Below, piece by piece: positions 1-6,871 of a DNA stretch of 64,000 bases. The DNA comes from CAWCUZ01 sp963798795. Its GTDB lineage: Bacteria > Acidobacteriota > Vicinamibacteria > Vicinamibacterales > SCN-69-37. The translations under genes were made by a program, and so were the position numbers. The stretch is from contig CAWCUZ010000012.1 of assembly GCA_963798795.1 (NCBI GenBank), positions 40,503 to 104,502 of the forward strand, read 5' to 3'. Below the pieces are notes generated by a model that saw nothing but the letters and a program-made list of their open reading frames with translations, did not search any database and was not told the DNA's origin. How positions within the stretch are numbered: the stretch's first letter is position 1; each line of letters starts with the position of its first letter.

Positions 1-452
1 AGCGACTGGTTCAGGCCCACCTGGATGTGGCCGGCGGCCAGGCGTCCGGCGAGCAGCACTCCGAATGAGAGGCCCACGGTGTAGACGGCCACGACGGCGC
101 CGTGGCCCAGCCATTTGCCGAGGACGATGTCGGCGCGGCGAATCGGCTTGGAGGCGAGCGTCTGGATGACGCCGGATTCGATTTCACCCGCCAGCGTGTC
201 GAGCGGCAGCAGCACCGCGAGCAGCACCGAGAGCAGATTCGTCGCGTACAACCCCGTGAGGGTGAGGAGCGACAGCGTGGCCTGCCGGGATACGAACGGC
301 GTCTGGCTGCGCAGCAGCTCGGCGTTCACGAAGAACATGCCGACGCCAAAGACGACGATGAACGCGGCGCCGCTGATCAGCGCGACCGTCAGGATGCGGC
401 GGCGGCGGGCTTCCAGCAGCGTGAGATGCGCGATCGTGAGGAGGGGAGGCAT
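1..452 (-). CDS. ABC-2 type exporter permease, 5' part only
   Basis: The reverse strand reads in one frame from an ATG at 452 to the window edge, so only the N-terminal ~150 residues are present. The protein starts MPPLLTIAHLTLLEARRRR and enters a first membrane segment (TVALISGAAFIVVFGVGMFF), then a second (LLSVLLAVLLPLDTLAG), followed by the typical ABC-2 permease motif GEIESGVIQTLASKPIRR. This makes it the membrane subunit of an ABC-2 exporter. It begins 6 bp after the stop of the ATPase gene at 459, so the two are one transcription unit and one transporter. The substrate cannot be told from the sequence. Confidence 0.85.
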   Translation of the reverse strand, partial: MPPLLTIAHLTLLEARRRRILTVALISGAAFIVVFGVGMFFVNAELLRSQTPFVSRQATLSLLTLTGLYATNLLSVLLAVLLPLDTLAGEIESGVIQTLASKPIRRADIVLGKWLGHGAVVAVYTVGLSFGVLLAGRLAAGHIQVGLNQS

Positions 453-458
453 GCGGCT

Positions 459-1379
459 TCAGCCGGGTCGTTGATTGTCGCCCATCACTTCGACGAACCG
501 TTCTTCGAGCGACTTGCGCCGGCCTTGCATCGCGTAGAGGCGCGTCCCGCGTTCGACGAGCCGCCGCGAGATGGCCGGCAGCGCCTCGTCACCGGCGACC
601 CGCAGGCGCACGAGGTCGCCACCCACCTGGCGGATGTCCGTGCCGAACTGCGCCAGATCGTCGACGAGGCCGGCGTCAATCGGTGAGACCCGCAGTTCCA
701 CGTCGAGCGTCGTCCAGGCGTCGGCCAGGGCAATCTGCTGCACGACGCGTCCTTCCTTGACGAACGCGACCTGATCGCACGTGGCTTCCACCTCGCCGAG
801 CAGATGCGAGTTGAGGAACACGGTCGTGCCGCCCGCGCGGAGCTCGGCCAGGATGTCCCGCACGAGCAGCCGGCCGAGCGGGTCGAGCCCGGACGTGGGC
901 TCGTCGAGGAAGACGAGCGTCGGATCGTGGACGAGGGCCTGCGCGAGGCCGGCGCGCTGCAGCATGCCCTTGCTGTAGCCGTGCAGCGCCCGGTCGGCGG
1001 CGTCGGTCAGGTCGACGCGCGAGAGCAGCGTCTCGATGCGAGCCTCGAGCGGCAGCCCGCGCCGGCCGGCAAGGCGGCCGTGAAACCGCAGCATTTCGCG
1101 CGCCGTCAGCGACTCGTGGAACCGGAAATGTTCGGGCAGGAATCCGACCCGTGCGCGCGCGTGTCGATTGCCCAGCGGCGCGCCGAGCACCGTGCCCGTC
1201 CCGCCGTCGGGCGCGACGAGCCCCAGCAGCATCTTGACCGACGTGGTCTTGCCCGCGCCGTTCGGGCCCAGGAACCCGAAAACCTCACCGGCGCCAATCG
1301 ACAGCGAGAGGTCCGCGACCGCGACGGTCGCCCCGAAGGCCTTCTGCAGTCCTCTCGTGTCGATGACGCGATCGGTCAC
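459..1379 (-). CDS. ABC transporter ATP-binding protein (exporter type)
   Basis: 306-residue ATPase that would power the ABC-2 permease encoded just downstream. Walker A (GPNGAGKT) lies at about residues 38-45, the signature YSKGM near 135 and Walker B (LVFLDEPTSGLD) near 155. After the ~220-residue nucleotide-binding domain comes the ~80-residue C-terminal extension usual in ABC-2 exporters. The start is a GTG whose last bases overlap the TGA of the preceding gene (GTGA overlap), which suggests translational coupling with the sigma/anti-sigma-like pair upstream. All four genes probably form one operon. The substrate is unknown. Confidence 0.9.
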   Translation of the reverse strand: MTDRVIDTRGLQKAFGATVAVADLSLSIGAGEVFGFLGPNGAGKTTSVKMLLGLVAPDGGTGTVLGAPLGNRHARARVGFLPEHFRFHESLTAREMLRFHGRLAGRRGLPLEARIETLLSRVDLTDAADRALHGYSKGMLQRAGLAQALVHDPTLVFLDEPTSGLDPLGRLLVRDILAELRAGGTTVFLNSHLLGEVEATCDQVAFVKEGRVVQQIALADAWTTLDVELRVSPIDAGLVDDLAQFGTDIRQVGGDLVRLRVAGDEALPAISRRLVERGTRLYAMQGRRKSLEERFVEVMGDNQRPG

Positions 1380-2353
1380 TGCACGGAAGAGGCCATCTTC
1401 AGCACCTCCGACATGTTCTGAATGCTCACCAGGCCGTAGACGCGCCCGTCATGAGACCACAGAATCATGTTGGTCCGCGACTCGTTCGGCGGCTGGAACT
1501 CGATGGCGATGCCCCGTTCACCGGCGACGTCCACGGGCAGGAACGAACTCGCGGTTGGCGGGACGGGCACGACGAGCGTCGACGTCCAGTCGATGTCGAG
1601 CGCCATCTGGTGAGCGCCCGCAGGGGACAGGCCGAGGATCCGCAGCCCGATCTCGCCGAGGGCGGCGAGATTGACGCCGGGCGGCACGTCGATCTCCGGC
1701 GTGAGCGTCTGGAACAGCCGCGTGTGGCGCGTGCCGTGTTCGAACCGGACCATCACGATCGGCGGCACGCGAATCGTGGCCGTGGCGCCCTCGAGCCCGC
1801 CGGGGACCGCCAGATCGGTGATACCCAGGGCATCCATGACCTCGCGGAGCCGCTCGGGATCGGCTGTGACGCGGGCGGCGCGTGCGCCGGCCACTTCGAC
1901 TTCGACGATCGTCGATCCGTCGGGCAGCCAGCCAGGCAGGTGCACGGCGTACCCCGCCAGCGCGCTCGCCGTCTCAGGCGAGGCGGCCGGCACGGGCGGC
2001 CCCGGATCGTTCAACACCTGGACGTGGTCGCCAATCAGTCCGCCGACGTCGAGCTGCTGCGCCTGCAGCGCGTCGAGCCGGCTCGAATCGACCGGTACGG
2101 CGACGAAGTTGACGACGCGGAAGAGCGAGAGGAAGGACTGGGCCGAGGCGCGCACGGCCGGAAACGAGAACAGCAGGACGAGCGCCGCCAGCGTGCCGGC
2201 ACCCCAGAGAACGCCGCGCAGCTGGAGCCGCGGGCGCCGGCGCCTGGAGACGCCGCGCGCATGGTTCAGCCGGTCGCGCAACTGGTGAGCGAAGGCGGAC
2301 GGAGGATCCTGTCGCAGCGCGTACAACGGTCGGTCGTCCATGTTGTTCTCCAT
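1376..2353 (-). CDS. Membrane-anchored sigma-partner protein (putative anti-sigma factor)
   Basis: About 325 residues. An Arg-rich cytoplasmic N-terminus (RRRRPRLQLRG) is followed by one membrane segment (VLWGAGTLAALVLLFSFPAV) and a large extracytoplasmic part of DUF4367-like character (LPGWLPDGSTI near the middle). That layout, and the overlap with the ECF sigma gene directly upstream, suggest an anti-sigma or sigma-regulating role; the function is inferred from position. The frame is open from 2374, overlapping the sigma stop, but the ATG at 2353 has AGAGGA seven bases upstream and is the better start. Translation is probably coupled to the sigma factor and to the ABC exporter downstream. 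Confidence 0.65.
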   Translation of the reverse strand: MENNMDDRPLYALRQDPPSAFAHQLRDRLNHARGVSRRRRPRLQLRGVLWGAGTLAALVLLFSFPAVRASAQSFLSLFRVVNFVAVPVDSSRLDALQAQQLDVGGLIGDHVQVLNDPGPPVPAASPETASALAGYAVHLPGWLPDGSTIVEVEVAGARAARVTADPERLREVMDALGITDLAVPGGLEGATATIRVPPIVMVRFEHGTRHTRLFQTLTPEIDVPPGVNLAALGEIGLRILGLSPAGAHQMALDIDWTSTLVVPVPPTASSFLPVDVAGERGIAIEFQPPNESRTNMILWSHDGRVYGLVSIQNMSEVLKMASSVQ

Positions 2354-2367
2354 CGGAGGGTCCTCTA

Positions 2368-2898
2368 CTACCATTTCGCCCGCAGGGCCTGCACGGCTCG
2401 ATGAAGCCGTGTACCGACGTTCGATTCGGAGAGCCCGGTCGCGTGCGCGATCGCGCGATTGGTCATGTCCGCGCCGTATTTGAGCGCCAGCAGCTCGCGG
2501 TCGGCGTCCGACAGATCGAGGATGAGGTGCGCGAGCCGGTCGGCGTCGGACCGGCTGGCGGCCGCGTCTTCGGGCGTGCCGGCGGCGGCCAGGCCGCGGG
2601 CCGCATCGATGGGCACGTGCGGGCGGCGCGCCCGCAGATCGTCGATGGCGACGTTGCGCGCGATCGTGAGCAGCCAGGTGGAAAAACCGCCGAGGTCCCG
2701 GCGGTAGCGGTGCCGCGCGCGCCAGGCCTTCTCGAACGTGCGGGCGGTCAGGTCCTCGACGTCGGCGGCGCCGCCGACGCGGTACCGGAAGAAGTTGTAG
2801 ACGCGCGGCAGCTCCTCGGCGAAGACCGCGTCCCAGTCCGGCTCAGCCGCCGAGAGCCAGCGCGCCAGGCGACGAGGCATCGTGTGCTCGAGGTCCAT
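2368..2898 (-). CDS. RNA polymerase sigma-70 factor, ECF subfamily
   Basis: 176 residues, the usual ECF length. Region 2 spans about residues 28-95 (YNFFRYRVGGAADVEDLTA, then FSTWLLTIARNVAIDDLRAR) and region 4 about 120-174, with a helix-turn-helix (AIAHATGLSESNVGTRLHRA). It would direct RNA polymerase to envelope or stress promoters. It is the first gene of an operon that continues with its membrane partner and an ABC exporter, so it may control that export system and its own expression. An imperfect palindrome at 2951-2971 lies upstream. The start is the ATG at 2898; MPRRLARWL, seven codons inside, is an alternative. Confidence 0.9.
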   Translation of the reverse strand: MDLEHTMPRRLARWLSAAEPDWDAVFAEELPRVYNFFRYRVGGAADVEDLTARTFEKAWRARHRYRRDLGGFSTWLLTIARNVAIDDLRARRPHVPIDAARGLAAAGTPEDAAASRSDADRLAHLILDLSDADRELLALKYGADMTNRAIAHATGLSESNVGTRLHRAVQALRAKW

Positions 2899-2950
2899 CT
2901 GTGACTAGATACGGCACGCGCGGGCAGGTATCACACGTCATCGGGATTCA

Positions 2951-2971
2951 TAACTTTGCAATGTAAAGTAA
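2951..2971. promoter_or_regulatory. Imperfect palindrome upstream of the ECF sigma gene (candidate operator)
   Basis: A 21-bp AT-rich imperfect palindrome with arms TAACTTT and AAAGTAA stands out in a GC-rich intergenic stretch, 53-73 bp before the sigma-factor ATG. The symmetry is seen directly; the role as a regulator binding site is inference. No regulator gene is adjacent. Confidence 0.35.
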
Positions 2972-3023
2972 GCGGGTCTCGGAGGTCAACCCCGCGGCCG
3001 GAGGCGTCGCACGCCCGGCGGCT

Positions 3024-3773
3024 CTATTCGAGATGCCCGAGGACCGACTGGCCGATATCGGATCCCGCGATGAAGCCGCTGGCGAGGAAGCCGAGCGCGA
3101 CGAGGCCGACGCCGACGAGTGTCGCCCCGTGCACGCGCCGGCGGGTGTACAGATCGAAACCGACCATCGCGGACACGAGCAGCAGCATCACGACGGGCAC
3201 GAGCGGCCCCAGGTCGCCGCCGAGCCCGGGCCAGCGTGCGATGCGCGCGATCGCCGGCGGAAGGATGCTGAGCGACGCGGCCACCATCAGACGCTTGTGG
3301 ACGTGGCTGCGGCGCCGCAGCGCCACTGCGCCCCCGAGCAGGACGGCGAACACGGCGAGGCTCGTCAGATTTCCCCACAGCGCGATGGCGGCCAGGCGGA
3401 CCAACGGCGCGTCGGGCCCGAACCCCATCGCCACGCTCAGGCTCACGTCGGCGGCGGTGGGCGCGTGCATGACGCGACCGGCGAAGCGCAACGTGACGAT
3501 GGCGCTGGTCACGACCAGAGCGGCGCCGACGCCGACGCCGGCGAGGCCCAGCCGCCGGTGGGCCGCGACGGCCCGGCGTCGGACGAGCGTGGTCTGCGTC
3601 ACCACGAGCGCGAACCACGCGGTGAGCAGCGCGCCGTGGACGTACAGGTGGACGGGAATCGGCGGTGGACCGAACAACCCGCGCAGATAGAGCGTGCGGG
3701 CGAAGCCCGTGAGGACGATCGCGAGGATCGCTGTCGAGATTGTGACGAAGAAGCGCGGGAGTAGCCGGTGCAC
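3024..3773 (-). CDS. Conserved multi-pass membrane protein of unknown function
   Basis: 249 residues with about seven hydrophobic segments: near residues 9-25 (FFVTISTAILAIVLTGF), 45-60, 75-95, 125-145, 158-175, 190-205 and 215-235. Histidines occur at membrane edges (HLYVHGALLTAW, AHRRLGLAGV, SHVHKRLMVAAS), a pattern also seen in small haem- or metal-binding membrane families, but I cannot assign one. It starts with GTG. It is divergent from the zinc-ribbon/histidine-kinase pair and not clearly linked to the sigma operon, from which the palindrome region separates it. Confidence 0.7.
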   Translation of the reverse strand: MHRLLPRFFVTISTAILAIVLTGFARTLYLRGLFGPPPIPVHLYVHGALLTAWFALVVTQTTLVRRRAVAAHRRLGLAGVGVGAALVVTSAIVTLRFAGRVMHAPTAADVSLSVAMGFGPDAPLVRLAAIALWGNLTSLAVFAVLLGGAVALRRRSHVHKRLMVAASLSILPPAIARIARWPGLGGDLGPLVPVVMLLLVSAMVGFDLYTRRRVHGATLVGVGLVALGFLASGFIAGSDIGQSVLGHLE

Positions 3774-3866
3774 TGTCGACCTCGGCCGAGCCGCCGGCTC
3801 GACCCGTGATGGATTGAGCGAGGCCGCAGTCTAGCACCGGGGTCAGCACGGTCCGATCGATAAGAT

Positions 3867-4055
3867 GTGCGGGTGATCTGCTCTCGCTGCCGTGCCGACA
3901 TCGCCGAAAGCAGCCGGTTCTGTCCGTCATGCGGCGCGTCGCTGAATCCGTCGGACGCGCTGACGCGGCCGGCCGGGCCCGCGTTGGCGGCCCCCTGGCT
4001 GGCCCGGTCCGGCCACCCGCTGTTCGGCAACGGCGCGGCGCCGGGGGGCGTATAG
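3867..4055 (+). CDS. Short zinc-ribbon protein (possible kinase N-terminal remnant)
   Basis: 62 residues starting at GTG. Two CxxC pairs (CSRC and CPSC, 15 residues apart) form a zinc ribbon at residues 5-25, and the rest is a Pro/Ala-rich tail. The same kind of ribbon opens the Ser/Thr kinase at 15173, so this may be the surviving N-terminus of such a kinase, or a stand-alone small protein. A TAAGAT hexamer lies just before the start, consistent with a leaderless message. It ends 8 bp before the histidine kinase and is probably co-transcribed with it. Confidence 0.45.
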   Translation: MRVICSRCRADIAESSRFCPSCGASLNPSDALTRPAGPALAAPWLARSGHPLFGNGAAPGGV

Positions 4056-4063
4056 ATCTGCCG

Positions 4064-5482
4064 ATGACCGTTCAACGCCGCGTCCTCGTGATTGCCGCAC
4101 TGATGGCGCTGCCGCTCGCCTTTCTCGGGACAGCCGCCGTGGAGCGCCTGCGCGCGCGCGACGCCCGCCTCACCCTCGAGCGGGTCGTCCGATCCCAGGC
4201 GAACGACCAGTTGAAGGAACGGTGCGAGTCGGATCCGCGCTGGTTCCTCACGGGCTCGCTCGAGGGGCGGCCGCCGGCCGGCACCCCGCCCGAGCTCAAT
4301 CCTGACGCGCTGCCGCCGCGGCCGAAGGTGGAGGAGCAGCCGTTCGAGCTGTTCGCCTTCGATTCCGACTTCATCGGGTCGAGCCCCGCCACGCCGGCGT
4401 TTCCACGCGAGTTGAAGACGCCCCTGCGATCGGGGACGAACGAGCTGGCCGCGCCGTTCATCACGGCGGACGGCACCGGCGTGCAGTTTGCCCTGCGGAC
4501 CGGCTGGAACCTCGGGTCGTGCGCCATCCTGCTGGGCCGGTTCCGGCCACTGCCGCACCGCTGGTGGTTCGGCATGGCGATGTTCAGCGGCCTCGCGGTG
4601 GCGCTGTTCGGTGTCGCTTTCGTGACGGCCGCGCCAATCGAGCGGCGGATTCGCCGGCTCGCGCAGGCCACACGGGCCTCCGCGCGCGCCGAGTACGGCG
4701 AGATCGTGCCGGCGACCGGGGGCGACGAAATCGGGCTGCTGGGCTCGGTGTTCAACGAAGCCAGCGCCGACATCCGCCGGCGCATCACCGACGCGCGCGA
4801 TCGCGAGGAAGAGATGCGGCGCTTCGCCGCATCGACCGTGCACGACGTGGCCGCGCCGATGACGGGCGTGCTCGACCGGCTGGCCGACGTCGAGCGCGGC
4901 GCCGGCCTTCCAGCGGAGGTGCGCAACAGCGTGCGGCAGGCCACGCGCGAGGCCTACCGGCTCGCGCTGCGCCTGCAGAACCTGGGCGCGGTCTCCGCGC
5001 TGCGCGCGCGCGCCGAAGTGCCCGCTCCGGAAGACGTCGATCTCCGGGACGTCGTGCACCGCGCCGTGGCGCGGCTGTCCGGCTTTGCGGGCTCGACCGA
5101 CGTGGCGGTGAACGTGCAGGCGCCCAACGAACCGGTGACCGTGACCTGCAACGCGGCACTCTTCGAACAGGCGGTGGTCAACCTGCTCGACAACGCGATC
5201 CGCTACAACCACGCGGACGGCCGGGCGACGGTGCACCTGTATCCGGCGCACGGCGGCCACGCCGCGATTCGCGTGGAAGACGACGGGCAGGGCGTGTCCG
5301 CGGCGGAGATCACGAGCCTGATGGCGATCCGTCGCTTCCGCGGGGACGAGGCGCGCACGCAGCAGGCGGGGGAGCGCGGCCTCGGTCTCGCCGTCACGCA
5401 GGAAGTCGCCGATCGGTACGGCTTCCGGCTGGATCTGCGGCAGCGCCCGACCGGCGGTTTCGAGGCGGAATTGACGAAATAG
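4064..5482 (+). CDS. Sensor histidine kinase
   Basis: 472 residues from the ATG at 4064. A first membrane segment (VLVIAALMALPLAFLG) is followed by a ~140-residue periplasmic sensor and a second segment (WWFGMAMFSGLAVALFGVAF) near residue 165-185. Next come a HAMP-like linker and the phosphoacceptor box (STVHDVAAPMTG, His near 258). The ATPase part has an N box (NLLDNAIRYN, near 372), G1 (VEDDGQGV, near 403) and G2 (GLGLAV, near 440). It should autophosphorylate in response to an envelope signal, but no response regulator is adjacent, so it is an orphan kinase here. The gene is followed directly by a hairpin-repeat array. Confidence 0.88.
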   Translation: MTVQRRVLVIAALMALPLAFLGTAAVERLRARDARLTLERVVRSQANDQLKERCESDPRWFLTGSLEGRPPAGTPPELNPDALPPRPKVEEQPFELFAFDSDFIGSSPATPAFPRELKTPLRSGTNELAAPFITADGTGVQFALRTGWNLGSCAILLGRFRPLPHRWWFGMAMFSGLAVALFGVAFVTAAPIERRIRRLAQATRASARAEYGEIVPATGGDEIGLLGSVFNEASADIRRRITDARDREEEMRRFAASTVHDVAAPMTGVLDRLADVERGAGLPAEVRNSVRQATREAYRLALRLQNLGAVSALRARAEVPAPEDVDLRDVVHRAVARLSGFAGSTDVAVNVQAPNEPVTVTCNAALFEQAVVNLLDNAIRYNHADGRATVHLYPAHGGHAAIRVEDDGQGVSAAEITSLMAIRRFRGDEARTQQAGERGLGLAVTQEVADRYGFRLDLRQRPTGGFEAELTK

Positions 5483-5485
5483 AAT

Positions 5486-5570
5486 CGCCGGGTCTGAAGA
5501 CCCGGCGCTACATACATCCGACCCGGCGCTCCATGCATCCGACCCGGCGCTACATACATCCGACCCGGCG
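5486..5570. repeat. REP-like hairpin followed by a 21-bp tandem repeat
   Basis: A 22-bp palindromic hairpin at 5486-5507 has arms CGCCGGGTCT and AGACCCGGCG around GA. It is followed by about 3.4 tandem copies of a 21-bp unit (5500-5520, 5521-5541, 5542-5562, partial to 5570), each beginning with the hairpin's right arm (ACCCGGCGCT) and ending in CATCCG. The copies are nearly identical. The array fills the space between the histidine-kinase stop and the convergent cytochrome gene and may also stop transcription. No U-tract is present. Confidence 0.8.
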
Positions 5571-5575
5571 GTCGA

Positions 5576-6154
5576 TCACTTCATGTTTGCGATCTGGTCC
5601 GGGGGGATCGGATCGGGCACGTGATTGCTGATCGCGGGAATCGTCCGCAGATACGCGAACATCGCCTTCAGATCGTCGTCCGACAGATTCTTCAAGGCGG
5701 TCCAGGGCATTGGCGGCAGGATCGGTCGCGACGTGCCCATGTGCTTGCCCTCGCGCATCGCCCTGACGAACATGTCCTCGGTCCAGATGCCGAGCCCCGT
5801 GTTCTGATCGGGCGTCAGGTTCGCCGTGAACGAGATCCCCCAGGGGCCGGACCACTCGGTGAACGTGTTGTTGGCGGCAGCCATCCAGCCGTCCGGGAGC
5901 CTGGGCGGCCTGGCGGCCGGGACGTTTTCCGGATGTCCCGACAGCATGCGCGTCATGTCGGGCTCGGGGCCGTTCGCGCCCATCTTCATGGGCGTGTGGC
6001 AGTCATTGCAGCCCATGGTGGAGACGAGATAGTGGCCGCGCTCGGCCGGCGACATGGGCGCCGGCGGCTGCGTCGGCGGTGGAGCTGACTGAGAACAGGC
6101 AGCCAGAGCGGCAGCACCGACCAGGGCACCGGCGAACCGGGCAAGTTGTGACAT
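5576..6154 (-). CDS. c-type cytochrome, single haem, predicted lipoprotein
   Basis: 192 residues from the ATG at 6154, which has GGAGGT just upstream. The N-terminus is a lipoprotein signal ending in LAAC, followed by a Pro-rich linker. The only haem-attachment motif is CNDCH (ERGHYLVSTMGCNDCHTP), and MPWTALKNLSDDDLKAM near the C-terminus probably supplies the axial Met. It resembles cytochromes that take electrons from periplasmic dehydrogenases. The divergent neighbours are a gluconate-dehydrogenase-subunit-3-like protein and a GMC oxidoreductase, so it is the likely electron acceptor of that pair (inference from context). Confidence 0.85.
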   Translation of the reverse strand: MSQLARFAGALVGAAALAACSQSAPPPTQPPAPMSPAERGHYLVSTMGCNDCHTPMKMGANGPEPDMTRMLSGHPENVPAARPPRLPDGWMAAANNTFTEWSGPWGISFTANLTPDQNTGLGIWTEDMFVRAMREGKHMGTSRPILPPMPWTALKNLSDDDLKAMFAYLRTIPAISNHVPDPIPPDQIANMK

Positions 6155-6286
6155 GGGACCTCCGAAGCCGAGGAGTATAGACGAAGGGGTGCGGGGTGCG
6201 GGGTGCGGGGTGCACGCGACAATCAGTCCAGTCAATCGCCAGGTGCAGGCAGCACAGCCCGGCGCTACAATACCGCCACAATTCCC

Positions 6287-6871
6287 ATGAAACGACGAAC
6301 CGTCCTCCGCTCACTGGCGGCCCTGGTGGCTGTGAAGCCGCTCGGGAGCCTGGAACTGTTTGCCCAGTCGCCCACCGCAACTGACAAGGCGATCACAACC
6401 CTGAAGGCGGTGGCGGAGGTCGTGCTGCCCTCGAGCCTTGGCGTTGCCGGCCGGGAGGCTGCGGTGCAGAAGTTCGTCGCGTGGACCGCGAACTATCGCG
6501 AAGGCGCGGAGCGCGGCGGCGGATATGGCAACGCGCGTCTCAGCCCGCCCACGGGATCATCGCCCGCCGCGCAGTATCCCGCGCAATTCGACGCGCTCGA
6601 TCGGGCGGCCGTCGCGCGCGGCGCAAGGGACTTCGCAGCGCTCGCCTTGCCGGCGCGGCGCGAGATCGTCGAAGCGGCTTTGAACGTGCCGCAGCGCGTC
6701 ACGCGCCTCCCGTCACGGCCGACCGGACAGAATCTGATTGCCGACTTCATGGGCTACTACTTCAACAGCGAGGAGGGATTCGACCTCGCGTACAAGGCGG
6801 CGATCGGCCGCGACAGTTGTCGGTCGCTGGACGGCTCGGACAAGCCGCCGGCGCCGCGGGGAGGACGATGA
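6287..6871 (+). CDS. Gluconate 2-dehydrogenase subunit 3 family protein
   Basis: 194 residues from the ATG at 6287. The N-terminus MKRRTVLRSLAALVAVKPLG has a twin-arginine-like signal, as is usual for the small subunit of membrane FAD dehydrogenases. This subunit helps export and stabilise the large GMC subunit. The conserved part includes TTLKAVAEVVLPSSLG and FMGYYFNSEEGFDLAYKA. Its TGA overlaps the ATG of the GMC gene (ATGATGA arrangement), so the two are translationally coupled. A TACAAT hexamer lies 15 bp before the start and no Shine-Dalgarno is seen. Confidence 0.85.
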   Translation: MKRRTVLRSLAALVAVKPLGSLELFAQSPTATDKAITTLKAVAEVVLPSSLGVAGREAAVQKFVAWTANYREGAERGGGYGNARLSPPTGSSPAAQYPAQFDALDRAAVARGARDFAALALPARREIVEAALNVPQRVTRLPSRPTGQNLIADFMGYYFNSEEGFDLAYKAAIGRDSCRSLDGSDKPPAPRGGR

